NCBI RefSeq assembly: GCF_010499455.1
Contig: NZ_JAAGOH010000013.1
Coordinates: 1 to 64,000 of the forward strand
Length of the DNA: 64,000 bases
Direction: 5' to 3'
Origin: Ideonella livida
GTDB lineage: Bacteria > Pseudomonadota > Gammaproteobacteria > Burkholderiales > Burkholderiaceae_C
Positions within the stretch are counted from its first letter, which is position 1, and each line of letters starts with the position of its first letter. Positions 27,650 to 37,526 of the stretch are shown piece by piece. The position numbers and the translations under genes were made by a program. The notes beneath the pieces are model-generated. The model did no database searches and was not told where the DNA came from. It saw nothing but the letters and a program-made list of their open reading frames with translations.

Positions 27650-28978
27650 TCAGGTCCGGCCGGCGGCGGCCAGGGCGCGCCGGAAGTGTGCCGTCAACCG
27701 GTCCAGGTTGACCTGCTGGGAAAACTCGTCGAGCGCATGGCGGGCACCGGCTGCCCCCAGCCGCGACCGCAGCGCGGCGTCACCGGCCAGCCGCATCAGC
27801 TGGGCGGCCAGGCTGTCGGCGTGGCCGGGCTCGGCCAGCAGGCCGGTCTGGCCGTCCACCACCAGCTCGGGGATGCCCGACAGGCGGGTGGAGAGCACCG
27901 GCACGCCCTGGGACATGGCCTCCATCAGGGCCACGGGCACGCCGTCCATGTCGCCCTGGGCATCCACCTGGCAGGCCAGGGCGAAGACGTCCAGGCTGCC
28001 CAGCCAAGCCGCCACCTGGGCATGGCCCATGGCCCCCAGGAAACGCACCCGAGGCGCCACGCCCAGCGTCTGGGCCAGCGCCTGCAGCGGCTCGCGCAAG
28101 GGGCCGTCACCGGCAATGTCGAGCTGCAGGTCCTGGCCCTGGGCCACGGCCTGGGCGAGGGCGCGCAGCAGCACGTCCATGCCCTTCTTCTCGACCAGGC
28201 GGCCCAGGCTGCCCACGCGCAGCGGCGTGCCGGCGGCGGCCGCCGGGCGCGGCGCCCCGGCCTGAAGGCTCACGCCGCAGCGCACCACGGCCAGCCGCGC
28301 GTCGGGCACCCCCTGGGTCTGCAGATAACGCCGGTTGTAGTCGGAAATGGTCAGCAGGGCCTGGGCGCGGCGGGCCTTCTGGGGCAGCAGCAGCTTGCGC
28401 TCGAAGATGTCGTTGGCGTGGGCCGTGATGGTGAAGCCCAGCCCGGACAGGGCCGCGGCGTACATGCCGATCTGCGCCGGCACATGGGCAAAGTGGATGT
28501 GCAGGTGCACACAGCCACGCTGACGCAGCCAGCGGGCCAGGCGCAGGGCGGCCGCCCATTGCCAGACCAGTTTCCAGGCGGCCAGGCGGTGCGGGCCGAC
28601 CCGCAGCACGTCCTGCACCAGCCAGCCCAGGGCACGGGCCAGGGCGACCGGATGGCGCAACGCGGTCCAGGCGCCACGGGCGGCGCCAGCCAGCAGGGCG
28701 GGCGCCCCGTCGTACAGCACGCGGGTGCGGGCCTGCAATGCCTCCTGCCCCCGCGCGGGCTGGGCCGGTCGGTGCACCGAGAAGGGGGCCACGGCCCAGC
28801 CACGACGCTCCAGCGCCGCGATCTCCTCGTAGACGAAGGTGGCCGACAGGCCATAGAGCTCGGGCGCCAGGTAGGCCACAGGGGCGCCGGGCGGGGCCTC
28901 AAGGGGGGCGTCAGACACCCCGGCAGGCGCCCTCTCGGGCGCCGGCGACGGCAGCGGCAGGGGACGGGTCATGGCCAT
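27650..28978 (-). CDS. Glycosyltransferase family 4 (exopolysaccharide type)
   Basis: 442 residues from ATG 28978, which overlaps the mnmE stop by one base (TGATG); GTG 28981 is also in frame. GT-B fold: the N-terminal acceptor domain has VAYLAPELYGLSATFVYEEIAAL, HIHFAHVPAQIG and FTITAHANDIFE. The C-terminal donor domain has RVGSLGRLVEKKGMDVLLRA, LDIAGDGPLREPLQAL and the EX7E region ALMEAMSQGVPVLSTRLSGIPELV. This is typical of colanic-acid-like or EPS sugar transferases. Translational coupling to a tRNA-modification gene is unusual. Confidence 0.92.
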   Translation of the reverse strand: MAMTRPLPLPSPAPERAPAGVSDAPLEAPPGAPVAYLAPELYGLSATFVYEEIAALERRGWAVAPFSVHRPAQPARGQEALQARTRVLYDGAPALLAGAARGAWTALRHPVALARALGWLVQDVLRVGPHRLAAWKLVWQWAAALRLARWLRQRGCVHLHIHFAHVPAQIGMYAAALSGLGFTITAHANDIFERKLLLPQKARRAQALLTISDYNRRYLQTQGVPDARLAVVRCGVSLQAGAPRPAAAAGTPLRVGSLGRLVEKKGMDVLLRALAQAVAQGQDLQLDIAGDGPLREPLQALAQTLGVAPRVRFLGAMGHAQVAAWLGSLDVFALACQVDAQGDMDGVPVALMEAMSQGVPVLSTRLSGIPELVVDGQTGLLAEPGHADSLAAQLMRLAGDAALRSRLGAAGARHALDEFSQQVNLDRLTAHFRRALAAAGRT

Positions 28979-30378
28979 CACTTGCCGATGCAGAAGCGGC
29001 TGAAGATCTCGCCCAGCAGGTCATCGGCGCTGAACTGCCCGGTGATGGCCTGCAGGGCCTGGTGGGCCAGGCGCAGCTCCTCGGCCAGCAGGTCCAGGGC
29101 CGCGTCGGCCTGGGCGGCCAGGTCGGCAGCCTGCTCCAGGTGGGCGGCGCAGCGGCGCAAGGCCTGCACATGCCGGGTGCGGGCGATGAAGACGCCCTCG
29201 GGCGCCGCCTGCCAGCCGGCCCGCTCCAGCAGGGCCTGGCGCAGGGCCTGCAGTCCCTGGCCGGTGCGGGCCGACAGGCACAACGGCTCCGCGCCCTGGG
29301 GACCGGGGGGCGGCGCGGCAGCGCCCGGCGCGTCGGCCTTGTTGTAGACCTGCAGCAGGCGTGCGGGATCGGCGGCGGCCAGCCGCTGGGCGATCTGCCG
29401 GTCGGCCGCCTGGTAGTCGGGGTCGTCCAGCCGGGTCAGGTCATGGAGGAAGACGATGGCGTCCGCCCCCTGGATGGACTCCCAGCTGCGGGCCATGCCG
29501 ATTCGCTCGACCTCGTCGCTGGCCTGGGCCTCATCACGCAGGCCGGCGGTGTCGGTGATGTGGATGGGCACGCCTTCGATCTGCAGGGTCTCGCTGACCC
29601 GGTCGCGGGTGGTGCCGGCGATGGGGGTGACGATGGCCAGTTCGGCCCCGGCCAGGGCGTTGAGCAGGGAGCTCTTGCCCACGTTGGGCTGTCCGGCCAG
29701 TACCACGCGCAGGCCCTCGCGAAGCAGCGCGCCCTGGCGGGCGCGGCCCAGCACCGCCTGCACCGCCGACCGGATGCCCGCCAGCTGGCCCCGGGCGTCG
29801 GCCTTCTCCAGGAAGTCGATCTCCTCCTCGGGAAAGTCCAGCGTGGCCTCCACCAGCATGCGCAGGCGCACCAGCCGCTCGCTGACACCGCCAACCTCGC
29901 GGGAAAACTCGCCGGCCAGCGCCCGGCCGGCGGAACGGGCCGCGGCCTCGGTGCTGGCGTCGATCAGGTCGGCCACCGCCTCGGCCTGCGCCAGGTCCAG
30001 CTTGTCGTGCAGGAAAGCGCGTTCGGTGAACTCGCCCGGCTCGGCCAGCCGCAGCCCCATGCCGGCGCCGGCTTCCAGACAGCGGGCCAGCAGCAGCTGC
30101 AGCAGCACCGGCCCGCCATGGGCCTGCAGCTCGAGCACCTCTTCGCCGGTGTAGCTGTGGGGGGCAGGAAAGTGCAGCGCCAGCCCCTGGTCCAGCACCG
30201 CCCCATCGGCGGCGTGGAACGGCCCGTAGTGGGCATGCCGCGGCCGAAGCGGGCGCCGCAGCAGGGCCTGGACCAAGGGGCTGAGGTCGCGCCCGGAGGC
30301 GCGAACGATGCCCACCGCCCCACGCCCGGGGGCGGAGGCGATGGCCACGATGGGATCGAGGTGACGGCCTAACGACAT
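28978..30378 (-). CDS. mnmE: tRNA uridine-5-carboxymethylaminomethyl modification GTPase
   Basis: 466 residues. With MnmG it makes the cmnm5U34 wobble modification. The N-terminal tetrahydrofolate-binding domain ([22 protein letters not shown]) and a helical domain surround the G domain: Walker [13 protein letters not shown] (about residues 228-239), the K-loop region [17 protein letters not shown] and the NKAD base motif. It ends in the invariant FCIGK with the catalytic Cys. Full length. It is followed directly by two glycosyltransferase genes on the same strand. Confidence 0.97.
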   Translation of the reverse strand: MSLGRHLDPIVAIASAPGRGAVGIVRASGRDLSPLVQALLRRPLRPRHAHYGPFHAADGAVLDQGLALHFPAPHSYTGEEVLELQAHGGPVLLQLLLARCLEAGAGMGLRLAEPGEFTERAFLHDKLDLAQAEAVADLIDASTEAAARSAGRALAGEFSREVGGVSERLVRLRMLVEATLDFPEEEIDFLEKADARGQLAGIRSAVQAVLGRARQGALLREGLRVVLAGQPNVGKSSLLNALAGAELAIVTPIAGTTRDRVSETLQIEGVPIHITDTAGLRDEAQASDEVERIGMARSWESIQGADAIVFLHDLTRLDDPDYQAADRQIAQRLAAADPARLLQVYNKADAPGAAAPPPGPQGAEPLCLSARTGQGLQALRQALLERAGWQAAPEGVFIARTRHVQALRRCAAHLEQAADLAAQADAALDLLAEELRLAHQALQAITGQFSADDLLGEIFSRFCIGK

Positions 30379-30575
30379 GGGGCGATTGTCCCCGGGCGCG
30401 GGGAGGAGGCCGGACCTTGGCGCGGGGGGAGGCGCCGGCGGGAAAACCTACACCGCTGACCCGGGCGCCTCCAGGCTGGCCCAGACGGGCCAGGCAATGC
30501 CCCGCCCCGTGTTTTTCGGCTGCACGGCAGGGGACTTGAGGGCCCCACCGTCCGCCCTCCCGGGCGCGGCGAGGG

Positions 30576-31040
30576 TCAGCCCTTGGCGCGGTGGCGGTAG
30601 GGGTCGGGCAGCCCCAGGCCGGCCAGGATGGCGGTCTCCTCGGCCTCCATGGCCTCGGCATCGGCCTCGCCAGTTTCGTGGTCCCAGCCCTGGGCGTGCA
30701 GGGCGCCGTGCACCAGCAGGTGGGTGTAGTGCTCCAGCAGGTCCACGCCCAGCTCGGCGGCCTCGCGCTCGACCACAGGCGCGCACAACACCAGGTCGGC
30801 CACCACCACCGGCTCGGCGGCGTAGTCGAAGGTGAGCACGTTGGTGGCGTAGTCCTTCTGGCGGTAGGACTGGTTGAGGGCGCGCCCCTCCTCCTCGTCC
30901 ACCAGCCGGACGGTGAACTCGCCCGGCGCGGCCAGGGCATGGCGCAGCGCCCGGATCACGCGGTGGCGGCTCAGCACCGCACGGTGACGGGGGTCGGCGA
31001 ACTGCAGGGACAGGCTCAGCGCAGGCAAGGGGGCGGACAT
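30576..31040 (-). CDS. ybeY: Endoribonuclease YbeY (rRNA maturation factor)
   Basis: 154 residues from ATG 31040. A metal-dependent RNase needed for 16S rRNA 3'-end maturation and ribosome quality control. The zinc motif H-x3-H-x5-H is seen as [16 protein letters not shown], together with [27 protein letters not shown]. It lies 76 bp after phoH on the same strand, the common phoH-ybeY pairing. The following 197 bp to mnmE carry a 7-bp hairpin (30476-30493) without a T run. Confidence 0.95.
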   Translation of the reverse strand: MSAPLPALSLSLQFADPRHRAVLSRHRVIRALRHALAAPGEFTVRLVDEEEGRALNQSYRQKDYATNVLTFDYAAEPVVVADLVLCAPVVEREAAELGVDLLEHYTHLLVHGALHAQGWDHETGEADAEAMEAEETAILAGLGLPDPYRHRAKG

Positions 31041-31116
31041 GGGGATGGCGTGGCAGGCAAGCGGTGGAGAAGGGACGGGCCCGGCGTTTCGGCGGAGGCG
31101 GCGGACTCGGGCGGGG

Positions 31117-32241
31117 TCAACCCGAGGTGATGGGGGTGGCGCGGGTCCGGCGCCGTGGTGCCACCGGCGCCGGTGCCGCGGCCGCCACGGGGGAGTCCAC
31201 CGCCTTGCCCACCGCCTTGTCCACGGGCTTGGCCACAGACTTGCGCGGGCTTGGGCGCACAGGCTTGTCCACCGGGATGTCCACAGCCGGCGCGGGCCGG
31301 TCCTGCGCGTCATAGGCCTCCACGATGCGGGCCACCAGCGGGTGGCGCACCACGTCGGCCGAGGTGAAGCGCGTGCTGGCCACCCCCTTGACCCCTTGCA
31401 AGACGCGCACCGCATCCACCAAACCGCTGGGCGTGCCGCGCGGCAGGTCGATCTGACTCATGTCCCCGGTCACCACCGCCTTGGCCCCGAAGCCGATGCG
31501 GGTGAGGAACATCTTCATCTGCTCGGGGGTGGTGTTCTGCGCCTCGTCCAGGATGATGAAGGCGTGGTTGAGCGTGCGCCCGCGCATGAAGGCCAGGGGC
31601 GCGATCTCCAGCAGCCCCTTCTCAAAGGCCTTGGTGACGCGGTCGAAGCCCATCAGGTCGTACAGCGCGTCGTAGAGCGGCCGCAGGTAAGGATCGACCT
31701 TTTGCGTCAGGTCACCGGGCAGGAAGCCCAGGCGCTCGCCGGCCTCCACCGCCGGGCGGGTCAGGATGATGCGCTGCACATGGTTGCGCTCCAGCGCATC
31801 CACCGCGCAAGCCACCGCCAGAAAGGTCTTGCCGGTGCCGGCCGGGCCCACGCCCAGGGTCAGGTCGTGCGAGAGGATCTGGCGCAGGTACTGCACCTGG
31901 TGGGGCGTGCGGCCGCTCAGGTCGGCGCGCCGGGTGTGCAGCACGATGTCACCCTCGGGTGTGGCCGCGCGCGGCGCCGCCTGCCCACGGCGCAGGTCGT
32001 CCAGCATGAGCTGCAGCTGCTCGGGCGCAATCGGCTTGGACGCCCGCTCGTAGAGGGCCTGCAGCAGCTCCAGCACGGCCTCGGCGTCGCGTTGGCGGCC
32101 CTCCAGGCGGAAGGCGCCCTGACGGCGGTGGATGGTGACCGGCCGCACCGCCTCGATGGCGCGCAGATGCTCGTCCATGGGCCCGCACAAGTGGGCCAGG
32201 CGGATGTTGTCCAGGGGCGTGAAGGTGTGACGCAAAGGCAT
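31117..32241 (-). CDS. PhoH-like ATPase (YbeZ)
   Basis: 374 residues from ATG 32241; upstream GTG/ATG codons lack support. The KH-like N-terminus ([20 protein letters not shown]) is followed by the PhoH ATPase core with Walker [14 protein letters not shown] (about residues 137-149) and Walker [11 protein letters not shown], plus [10 protein letters not shown]. It probably partners YbeY in RNA processing. The C-terminal 45 residues are an unusual basic low-complexity tail with repeated Val-Asp-Lys-Pro/Ala units ([20 protein letters not shown]), absent from typical YbeZ, and could contact RNA. Confidence 0.93.
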   Translation of the reverse strand: MPLRHTFTPLDNIRLAHLCGPMDEHLRAIEAVRPVTIHRRQGAFRLEGRQRDAEAVLELLQALYERASKPIAPEQLQLMLDDLRRGQAAPRAATPEGDIVLHTRRADLSGRTPHQVQYLRQILSHDLTLGVGPAGTGKTFLAVACAVDALERNHVQRIILTRPAVEAGERLGFLPGDLTQKVDPYLRPLYDALYDLMGFDRVTKAFEKGLLEIAPLAFMRGRTLNHAFIILDEAQNTTPEQMKMFLTRIGFGAKAVVTGDMSQIDLPRGTPSGLVDAVRVLQGVKGVASTRFTSADVVRHPLVARIVEAYDAQDRPAPAVDIPVDKPVRPSPRKSVAKPVDKAVGKAVDSPVAAAAPAPVAPRRRTRATPITSG

Positions 32242-32285
32242 GGGCGCGGATTGTCGCCGCAGGGCTGCCCCGACACCCACCCATG

Positions 32286-32307
32286 AAAAAAGCCGCCCGT
32301 GGGCGGC
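32286..32307 (-). terminator. Intrinsic terminator after the DUF3015 gene
   Basis: On the minus strand, GCCGCC / GGCGGC stem with a 4-base loop followed by six T. It lies 50 bp past the DUF3015 stop and separates it from phoH downstream. Confidence 0.75.
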
Positions 32308-32357
32308 TGTCGGACGCCAGGCCGCACGGGGCGGCCGGGCGCAGGCCGGAAGCGGCC

Positions 32358-32846
32358 TCAGATGGTGCAGGTGCCGGCAGCCTGGGCGTTCAGGGTATCG
32401 AGCAGGGCGCGGGCGTTGTCCAGGCGGGTGGCCTGGGCATAGTCCGGGCTGGCCACGCGGGTGGCCAGCTGGCTACGCAGGGCGGTCTTGACCTGGCCCT
32501 GGGCCGGGGCGGCACAGCCGGCGGTGGCCATCAGCGCATCCAGGTGCTCGCCTTCGCCGCGGGCCAGGTCCTGCTCCAGCTGGGCATAGCTGTGGAAGAT
32601 GAAGGCGGCGGTCTTGGCCTGGCCACCCTTGCAGTTGTCGGCGGAGGACAAATCCGAGCTGATGGCGGTGGTGCCCCAGTCCCAGAGGATGTTGGAGGTC
32701 ACGGCCGCCCAGCTGGTGTCGGCAAACAGCATGGCACCGATGCCGCACTGCGTGTAGACGTCAGCCAGCGGACGGGCCTGCACGGCCGGCGCGACGAAGG
32801 TGGAGGCGGCGCAGACGAGGGCGGCGGCGGTGAGCTTGAGTTTCAC
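32358..32846 (-). CDS. DUF3015 family exported protein
   Basis: 162 residues from GTG 32846, with AGGGA about 7 bases ahead. A Sec signal peptide (KLKLTAAALVCAASTFVAPAVQA) is followed by the DUF3015 core: CGIGAMLFADTSWAAVTSNILWDWGTT, ISSDLSSADNC and a final Cys in GTCTI. Family members are small periplasmic or envelope proteins of unknown role. Four Cys in the mature part could form disulfides. It is monocistronic with its own terminator; the 231 bp ahead of it towards the DUF4105 gene show nothing else I can support. Confidence 0.85.
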   Translation of the reverse strand: MKLKLTAAALVCAASTFVAPAVQARPLADVYTQCGIGAMLFADTSWAAVTSNILWDWGTTAISSDLSSADNCKGGQAKTAAFIFHSYAQLEQDLARGEGEHLDALMATAGCAAPAQGQVKTALRSQLATRVASPDYAQATRLDNARALLDTLNAQAAGTCTI

Positions 32847-33077
32847 GAAATTTCCCTGGTGGAAGTGGTGGGGTGGCCGCACTTGGCTGTGCGGCGCGGC
32901 TGTTGTGGTCAACCGGGCGGAGCCCGGTAGCAAAGTGGAGCCCAGAAGCCTCCGGCCGTCAATCGACCGAAGGGAGCACCACCTCGGCGGCGCCACGGGC
33001 TGCCATCGGGTTCACCCTGACGCGCCGTACAGCCATGTGGCAGGGCCGGAAGTTGCAATTTCGCAACAAATCCCCCG

Positions 33078-35045
33078 TCAGCGGAAGAACTGCACCCCCA
33101 CCTGCAGGCTGGCCGGGCTGGCGCCCTCCCGGTCCAGGCTCACGCGCCAGGTCTGCCCGGGCGCCGCGTCCGCCACCAGACCCAGGCGCTGGCCGCGCCA
33201 GACAGTCCCGTCGCCGCCACGCAGGTGCTGCCAGTCAGCCCAGGCGCCCACCCCGCCCTGGCGCCAGGTCGCGCCCAGCCAGGGCCCCACCCGGGGGGTC
33301 TCTCCCTCGCGCCAGCGGGCTTGCCCCATGAGCCAGATGTCCAGGCCGGACCAGGGGGCCGAGGCGGCGCCCAGGCCACCTTCGAGCGCCAGGCGCAGGG
33401 GGGCGGGCGCGCGGCCGGACGCCACCGGGACGGTGCGCCGGTCGACCCCCGCACGCAGGTGCCAGGACAGGCGGGAGAGCGGCCCGTCCAGGGCGCTGTA
33501 GCGCCCCAGCTTGAGAACCTGGAACAGGTCCGCCGCCTCCACCCGGACCGGACCGCCGGCGTCTTGCCGGTCGCGGCTGCGCCAGCGCAGGTGGCCGGCC
33601 ACCAGCTCGCCCTGCGGCAGGCCATGGCGGCCCGCACGCTCGTAGGAGAACGCCGCCAGCTCCCCTTGCGCATGCCAGCCGGCCGCCCCGCGGCTGCGCC
33701 CCAGCCCCAGGCCGATCAGGGTGGGCGCATGGCCCAGTGCCGGCGAGGGCAGAGGCGTCATCTCCAGGGGCGGTTGGGCCCGCGCGGGCAGGCGCAAGCG
33801 GGCCAGCAGCAGGCGATCCTTGAGCTGCCGGGATTCGCTCTGGACGTCTGGAGACTGGGCGGCCAGCCGCACCTCGGCCCAGGCCAGCAGGGTCTCCAGC
33901 AGGGCTTGCTGCTGTGCCAGCGGCAAGGGATGCAGGGCGGGGCCCAGGGCATCGCCCAAGGCCTGCGGGCCGGCGGCCATGAGGCGACGGGCGGCCGCCT
34001 GGGCCTCGGGCGCCAGGCGGTCGAAGTGGGCCTGCAGCACCCGGTCGGCCGAGGGCTTGTACTGCGGTGGCTCGGCCAGCGTGGGTGCCTCAGGACGGTC
34101 CTCGCGGTGCAGGGCATGGAACAGCTCCACCGGGGCATACCAGGCGGTGGGTGCGTCGGCCACCGGGCGCCCGGTGGCCCAGGCCACCACCTCGGCCAGC
34201 CGCCAGCCGCAATTCTGGGTCAGGAAGTAGTAGTCGTAGGCCTGTCCCAGCAGCTCCCACAGGTGGAGCACCAACCGCGCCCGCTGCCCCTCGTCCAGGG
34301 CCAGCCGGTAAACCCACATGTCGCGGAACTCGGTGTGGGCATAGACCAGGTCGTTGGCATAGAAGGGCTTGTCGGAGAAGGTGGCCACATAGCCGCCGCT
34401 CAGGCCCTTGACCACATAGGGCAGCGCCCCTTCGCCGGGCGGGATGAGGGCCCCGAAGTTGACGCTGACGTCGGTGCGCCCGCCCACGCGGGCGCCGCTG
34501 CGGGTGTCCAGGCGCAACAGGGCATGGCCGAAGGTGGAGGCCGGGTTGCCCAGGTAGCCGCTGACCAGGATCAGGCTGACGCCGGTGAGTTCGTCCCAGC
34601 GCGCCCAGGCGGCCAGCGCGGCGCAGCCGGCGGGCAGGGGGCTGGATGCCGATGGCAGCAGACCCTGCTCCATCAACCAGAGCCGGCGGGCCGGCCAGCG
34701 GCAGGCCGCCGGCGCCCCGGCCCCTGGGGGCACCGGCCCGTCCAGCAGCTGCAGGGTGGCCTGCAGCTCGGCCAGCGGGTCCTGGTCGCCCTGGGGACTG
34801 GCAAAGAAGCCGGGGCTGCGGATGCGGCTGCGGCCGGCGGTCTCGTCCCAGTGCAGCAGCTGGCGCCATGCCGGGCTGTCGGCCCAGCGGCGCAGGTCCG
34901 GCCCTGCGTCCGGTGCCGCGGGCAGGGCCTGGGCGCCGGCAGGCCCGAGCCCGGCGCACGCCAGCGCCCAGCCCGCCAACCAGCGCCCTGGGCGCCCCCA
35001 CCGGCAGACTGGCGCCCTCCCGCCCGGTCTTTCTCGCAAGTTCAT
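33078..35045 (-). CDS. DUF4105 domain envelope protein
   Basis: 655 residues from ATG 35045. An N-terminal hydrophobic stretch (WLAGWALACAGLGPAGAQA) is a signal peptide. The first 400 residues match the DUF4105 layout: WARWDELTGVSLILVSGYLGNPASTFGHALLRLD, VKGLSGGYVATFSDKPFYAND, and YDYYFLTQNCGWRLAEV with a conserved NC pair and His positions like an NlpC/P60-type fold. The last 200 residues are beta-strand-like and end in VGVQFFR, an outer-membrane barrel-type terminal Phe motif. Probably an outer membrane protein; function unknown. Divergent from ruvA. Confidence 0.8.
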   Translation of the reverse strand: MNLRERPGGRAPVCRWGRPGRWLAGWALACAGLGPAGAQALPAAPDAGPDLRRWADSPAWRQLLHWDETAGRSRIRSPGFFASPQGDQDPLAELQATLQLLDGPVPPGAGAPAACRWPARRLWLMEQGLLPSASSPLPAGCAALAAWARWDELTGVSLILVSGYLGNPASTFGHALLRLDTRSGARVGGRTDVSVNFGALIPPGEGALPYVVKGLSGGYVATFSDKPFYANDLVYAHTEFRDMWVYRLALDEGQRARLVLHLWELLGQAYDYYFLTQNCGWRLAEVVAWATGRPVADAPTAWYAPVELFHALHREDRPEAPTLAEPPQYKPSADRVLQAHFDRLAPEAQAAARRLMAAGPQALGDALGPALHPLPLAQQQALLETLLAWAEVRLAAQSPDVQSESRQLKDRLLLARLRLPARAQPPLEMTPLPSPALGHAPTLIGLGLGRSRGAAGWHAQGELAAFSYERAGRHGLPQGELVAGHLRWRSRDRQDAGGPVRVEAADLFQVLKLGRYSALDGPLSRLSWHLRAGVDRRTVPVASGRAPAPLRLALEGGLGAASAPWSGLDIWLMGQARWREGETPRVGPWLGATWRQGGVGAWADWQHLRGGDGTVWRGQRLGLVADAAPGQTWRVSLDREGASPASLQVGVQFFR

Positions 35046-35088
35046 GCCGGCAGTATCGCGGCAGGCCCGCTGGCTATGATCCCGCCCC

Positions 35089-35664
35089 ATGATCGGACGT
35101 CTGACCGGCCTGGTGGCCGAGAAATCCCCGCCCCTGGTGCTGATTGATGTGGGGGGCGTGGGCTATGAGGTGGATGTGCCCATGAGCACGTTCTGCGTGC
35201 TGCCGGGCCTGGGCGAGAAGGTCACGCTGCTGACCCATCTGGTGGTGCGCGAGGACGCGCACCTGCTCTACGGTTTCCTGACGGTGGCCGAGCGGGCCAC
35301 CTTCCGCGAGCTGGTGCGGATCTCGGGCATCGGGCCGCGCACCGCGCTGGCCATCCTCTCAGGCCTGTCGGTGACCGACCTGGCCGGGGCGGTGAGCCGG
35401 CAGGAGGGCGCACGCCTGCAGAAGGTGCCGGGCATCGGCAAGAAGACGGCGGAGCGCCTGCTGCTGGAACTCAAGGGCAAGCTGGGCCCCGACCTGAGCC
35501 TGCCGGGCACCGCCGGGCCGGTGGACGATGTGCAGCTGGACATCCAGCAGGCGCTGATGGCCCTGGGCTACAACGACAAGGACGCCAGTGCCGCACTCAA
35601 GAAGCTGCCGCTGGGCGTGGGGGTGAGCGAGGGCATCAAGCTGGCGCTCAAGGCCCTGGGCTGA
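35089..35664 (+). CDS. ruvA: Holliday junction branch migration protein RuvA
   Basis: 191 residues, standard length. The OB-fold N-terminus ([30 protein letters not shown], split here only by reading) is followed by two helix-hairpin-helix motifs ([32 protein letters not shown]) and the C-terminal domain III that binds RuvB ([19 protein letters not shown]). TATGAT at 35075-35080 lies close to the ATG and may be a -10, giving a very short leader. Its partner ruvB is 8 kb away rather than adjacent. Confidence 0.97.
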   Translation: MIGRLTGLVAEKSPPLVLIDVGGVGYEVDVPMSTFCVLPGLGEKVTLLTHLVVREDAHLLYGFLTVAERATFRELVRISGIGPRTALAILSGLSVTDLAGAVSRQEGARLQKVPGIGKKTAERLLLELKGKLGPDLSLPGTAGPVDDVQLDIQQALMALGYNDKDASAALKKLPLGVGVSEGIKLALKALG

Positions 35665-35671
35665 GGACCGC

Positions 35672-37411
35672 TCAGCGCCCCTCGCCGCCCTGTGGCAGCG
35701 GGGGCAGCACAGGCGGTGCCGGCAGGGGGGGCAGCACCACCGGCGCACTGGCCGCGGGCGCTGCCGCCTCGGGCACCGTGGCAACAGCAGCAGGACCCCG
35801 CGCGGGATCGGCCCCGGGGTCACGACTGGCCGCGGCGCCCGCCTCGCTGGCGCGCACGCCCGAGGCTGGCCGGGTGGTGGCAGGTCGCTGAGGCGCCGGC
35901 ACCACCACGCCCGGCAAAGGGTTGACGGTGCGCAGCGGGGCCGCGCCGGGCACGCCAGCCAGCGGGTCCTCGGGCCGGCGGTCCACCGCATCGGCCAGGC
36001 CGCTGTCGCCACCCAGGGCCAGGTACAGCCGCATCTGGGCGCCCAGCAGGTCGCGCCGGCCCTTGGCCAGCGCCAGCACGCTGTCGCGCTTCTGGCGGCG
36101 CTGCTCCAGCCAGGGCATGGCATTGCTCAGGCCGGCCTCAAAGCGCGCCTTGGCCACCCGCTCGGCCCGGTCGGCCAACGCGGCGCCGCGGGTCAGGCGG
36201 GCCACCCGTTCCACCAGATAGGGGCGCTCCGCCAAGGCGTTCTCCACCTCGGACAGGGCGCTCATGACGGTATGACGGTACTGCAGGGCGGCTTCCTCGG
36301 CCCGGGAATACTCGGCCTCCAGGTCCAGGGCGCGCCGCTCCCCTTCCAGAAGTGGCAACAGCAGGCCGCTGCCCAGGCTCAGGGTGGGATTGCTCAGGAT
36401 CTTGAGCCAGCGTTCGCTGCTGGCCGACAGGCTGGCACTCAACTCCAGGCCGGGGTAGAGCCGGGCGCGGGCTTCGTCCACCGCCAGAAATTGGGCGCGC
36501 AGCCGCGCCTCGGCCGCGCGCACGTCGGGTCGGCGGGCCACCACCGCGGCCGGATCCCCCGCCGGCAGGGGCGGCAGGCCTTCGCGGGGCACCATCAGCC
36601 CTTCGCCGGCGGGTGGCTCGGGCCAGGCGCCCAGCAGCAGCGAGAGGGCCTGGCGCGCGGTGCCGCGGTTGCGTCGCAGCTCCAGGCGCTGCAGGTGCAG
36701 GCTGTCGAGCAGCTGCTCAATCTCGGTCACGTCGGTCTCGGGCACGGCGCCGGCCTTGTGGCGCACCCGCACGATGGTGAGCATCCACTCGACATCGCGC
36801 ACCTCGGCGTCCAGCAGCGCCAGCTGCTCGTTGGCCAGGCACAGCTCCCAGTGCTGGGCCGTGACCTCGCCCACCAGAGCCAGGGCGGTGGCCAGGCGGT
36901 CTTCCTGGGTGGCCAGGGCCTCGAACTCGGCGGCGGTGCGGGCAGCGGCCAGGCGGCCCCACAGGTCGACCTCGTAGCTCAGCCCGGCGGAGAGGTCCAG
37001 GGTGGCGGTGCCGCCGCCCTGGCGCATAGGCTGGTCCAGCGACACGTCCACCCCGGCGCTGGCGCTGGGCCAGCGGCTGGCAGAGGCCTGGCGCAGGGCC
37101 AGGCGGGCACGGTGCAGGCGCTCCAGCGCCACCGACATCCGGACGTTGCTGCGCAGCGCCTGCTCCACAAAGCGCTCCAGCGCCGGGTCCTCAAAGCCCA
37201 GCCACCAGCGCGGCTGGATGCTCAGGCCCTCGTCGTCGTCGGGTTGGTGCCAGGCTTCGGGCACCGGCACCGACGGCATCTCGGGCGTCGGGGTGGCAGG
37301 CGGGCTGATCAGGGCGCACCCCCCCAGCAGCAGGGCCAGCAGGCTGACCATGAAGGGGGGCGGCAGAGGCCGCGCGGGCGGGCGCGGCATCAGGGGCGGC
37401 GGCACAGGCAT
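35672..37411 (-). CDS. NodT/OprM-type outer membrane efflux lipoprotein
   Basis: 579 residues from ATG 37411. A lipoprotein signal ends LLALLLGGC, so Cys is lipidated. TolC-like repeats follow: SYEVDLWGRLAAARTAAEFEALATQED, VTEIEQLLDSLHLQRLELRRN, LGAWPEP, RPDVRAAEARLRAQF, and a second half with LSASLSAS, EYSRAEEAALQYRHTVMSALSEVENAL. This is the trimeric exit duct of RND or ABC efflux pumps. The last 100 residues are an unusual Pro/Ala/Val tail. No pump or membrane-fusion gene is adjacent; it ends 7 bp from ruvA (convergent) and follows the first PCu(A)C gene. Confidence 0.88.
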   Translation of the reverse strand: MPVPPPLMPRPPARPLPPPFMVSLLALLLGGCALISPPATPTPEMPSVPVPEAWHQPDDDEGLSIQPRWWLGFEDPALERFVEQALRSNVRMSVALERLHRARLALRQASASRWPSASAGVDVSLDQPMRQGGGTATLDLSAGLSYEVDLWGRLAAARTAAEFEALATQEDRLATALALVGEVTAQHWELCLANEQLALLDAEVRDVEWMLTIVRVRHKAGAVPETDVTEIEQLLDSLHLQRLELRRNRGTARQALSLLLGAWPEPPAGEGLMVPREGLPPLPAGDPAAVVARRPDVRAAEARLRAQFLAVDEARARLYPGLELSASLSASSERWLKILSNPTLSLGSGLLLPLLEGERRALDLEAEYSRAEEAALQYRHTVMSALSEVENALAERPYLVERVARLTRGAALADRAERVAKARFEAGLSNAMPWLEQRRQKRDSVLALAKGRRDLLGAQMRLYLALGGDSGLADAVDRRPEDPLAGVPGAAPLRTVNPLPGVVVPAPQRPATTRPASGVRASEAGAAASRDPGADPARGPAAVATVPEAAAPAASAPVVLPPLPAPPVLPPLPQGGEGR

Positions 37412-37526
37412 GGGGAGGTTGAGGCCGGCGCGGCGCCGGCGGAAGCGGGCGCGGATTGTGCCGCGCGGCGCCCCGCACGGCCAACGCCCGAGGCCGGCGA
37501 CGGGTTGACCGGGCCTCCCCGGCCCG

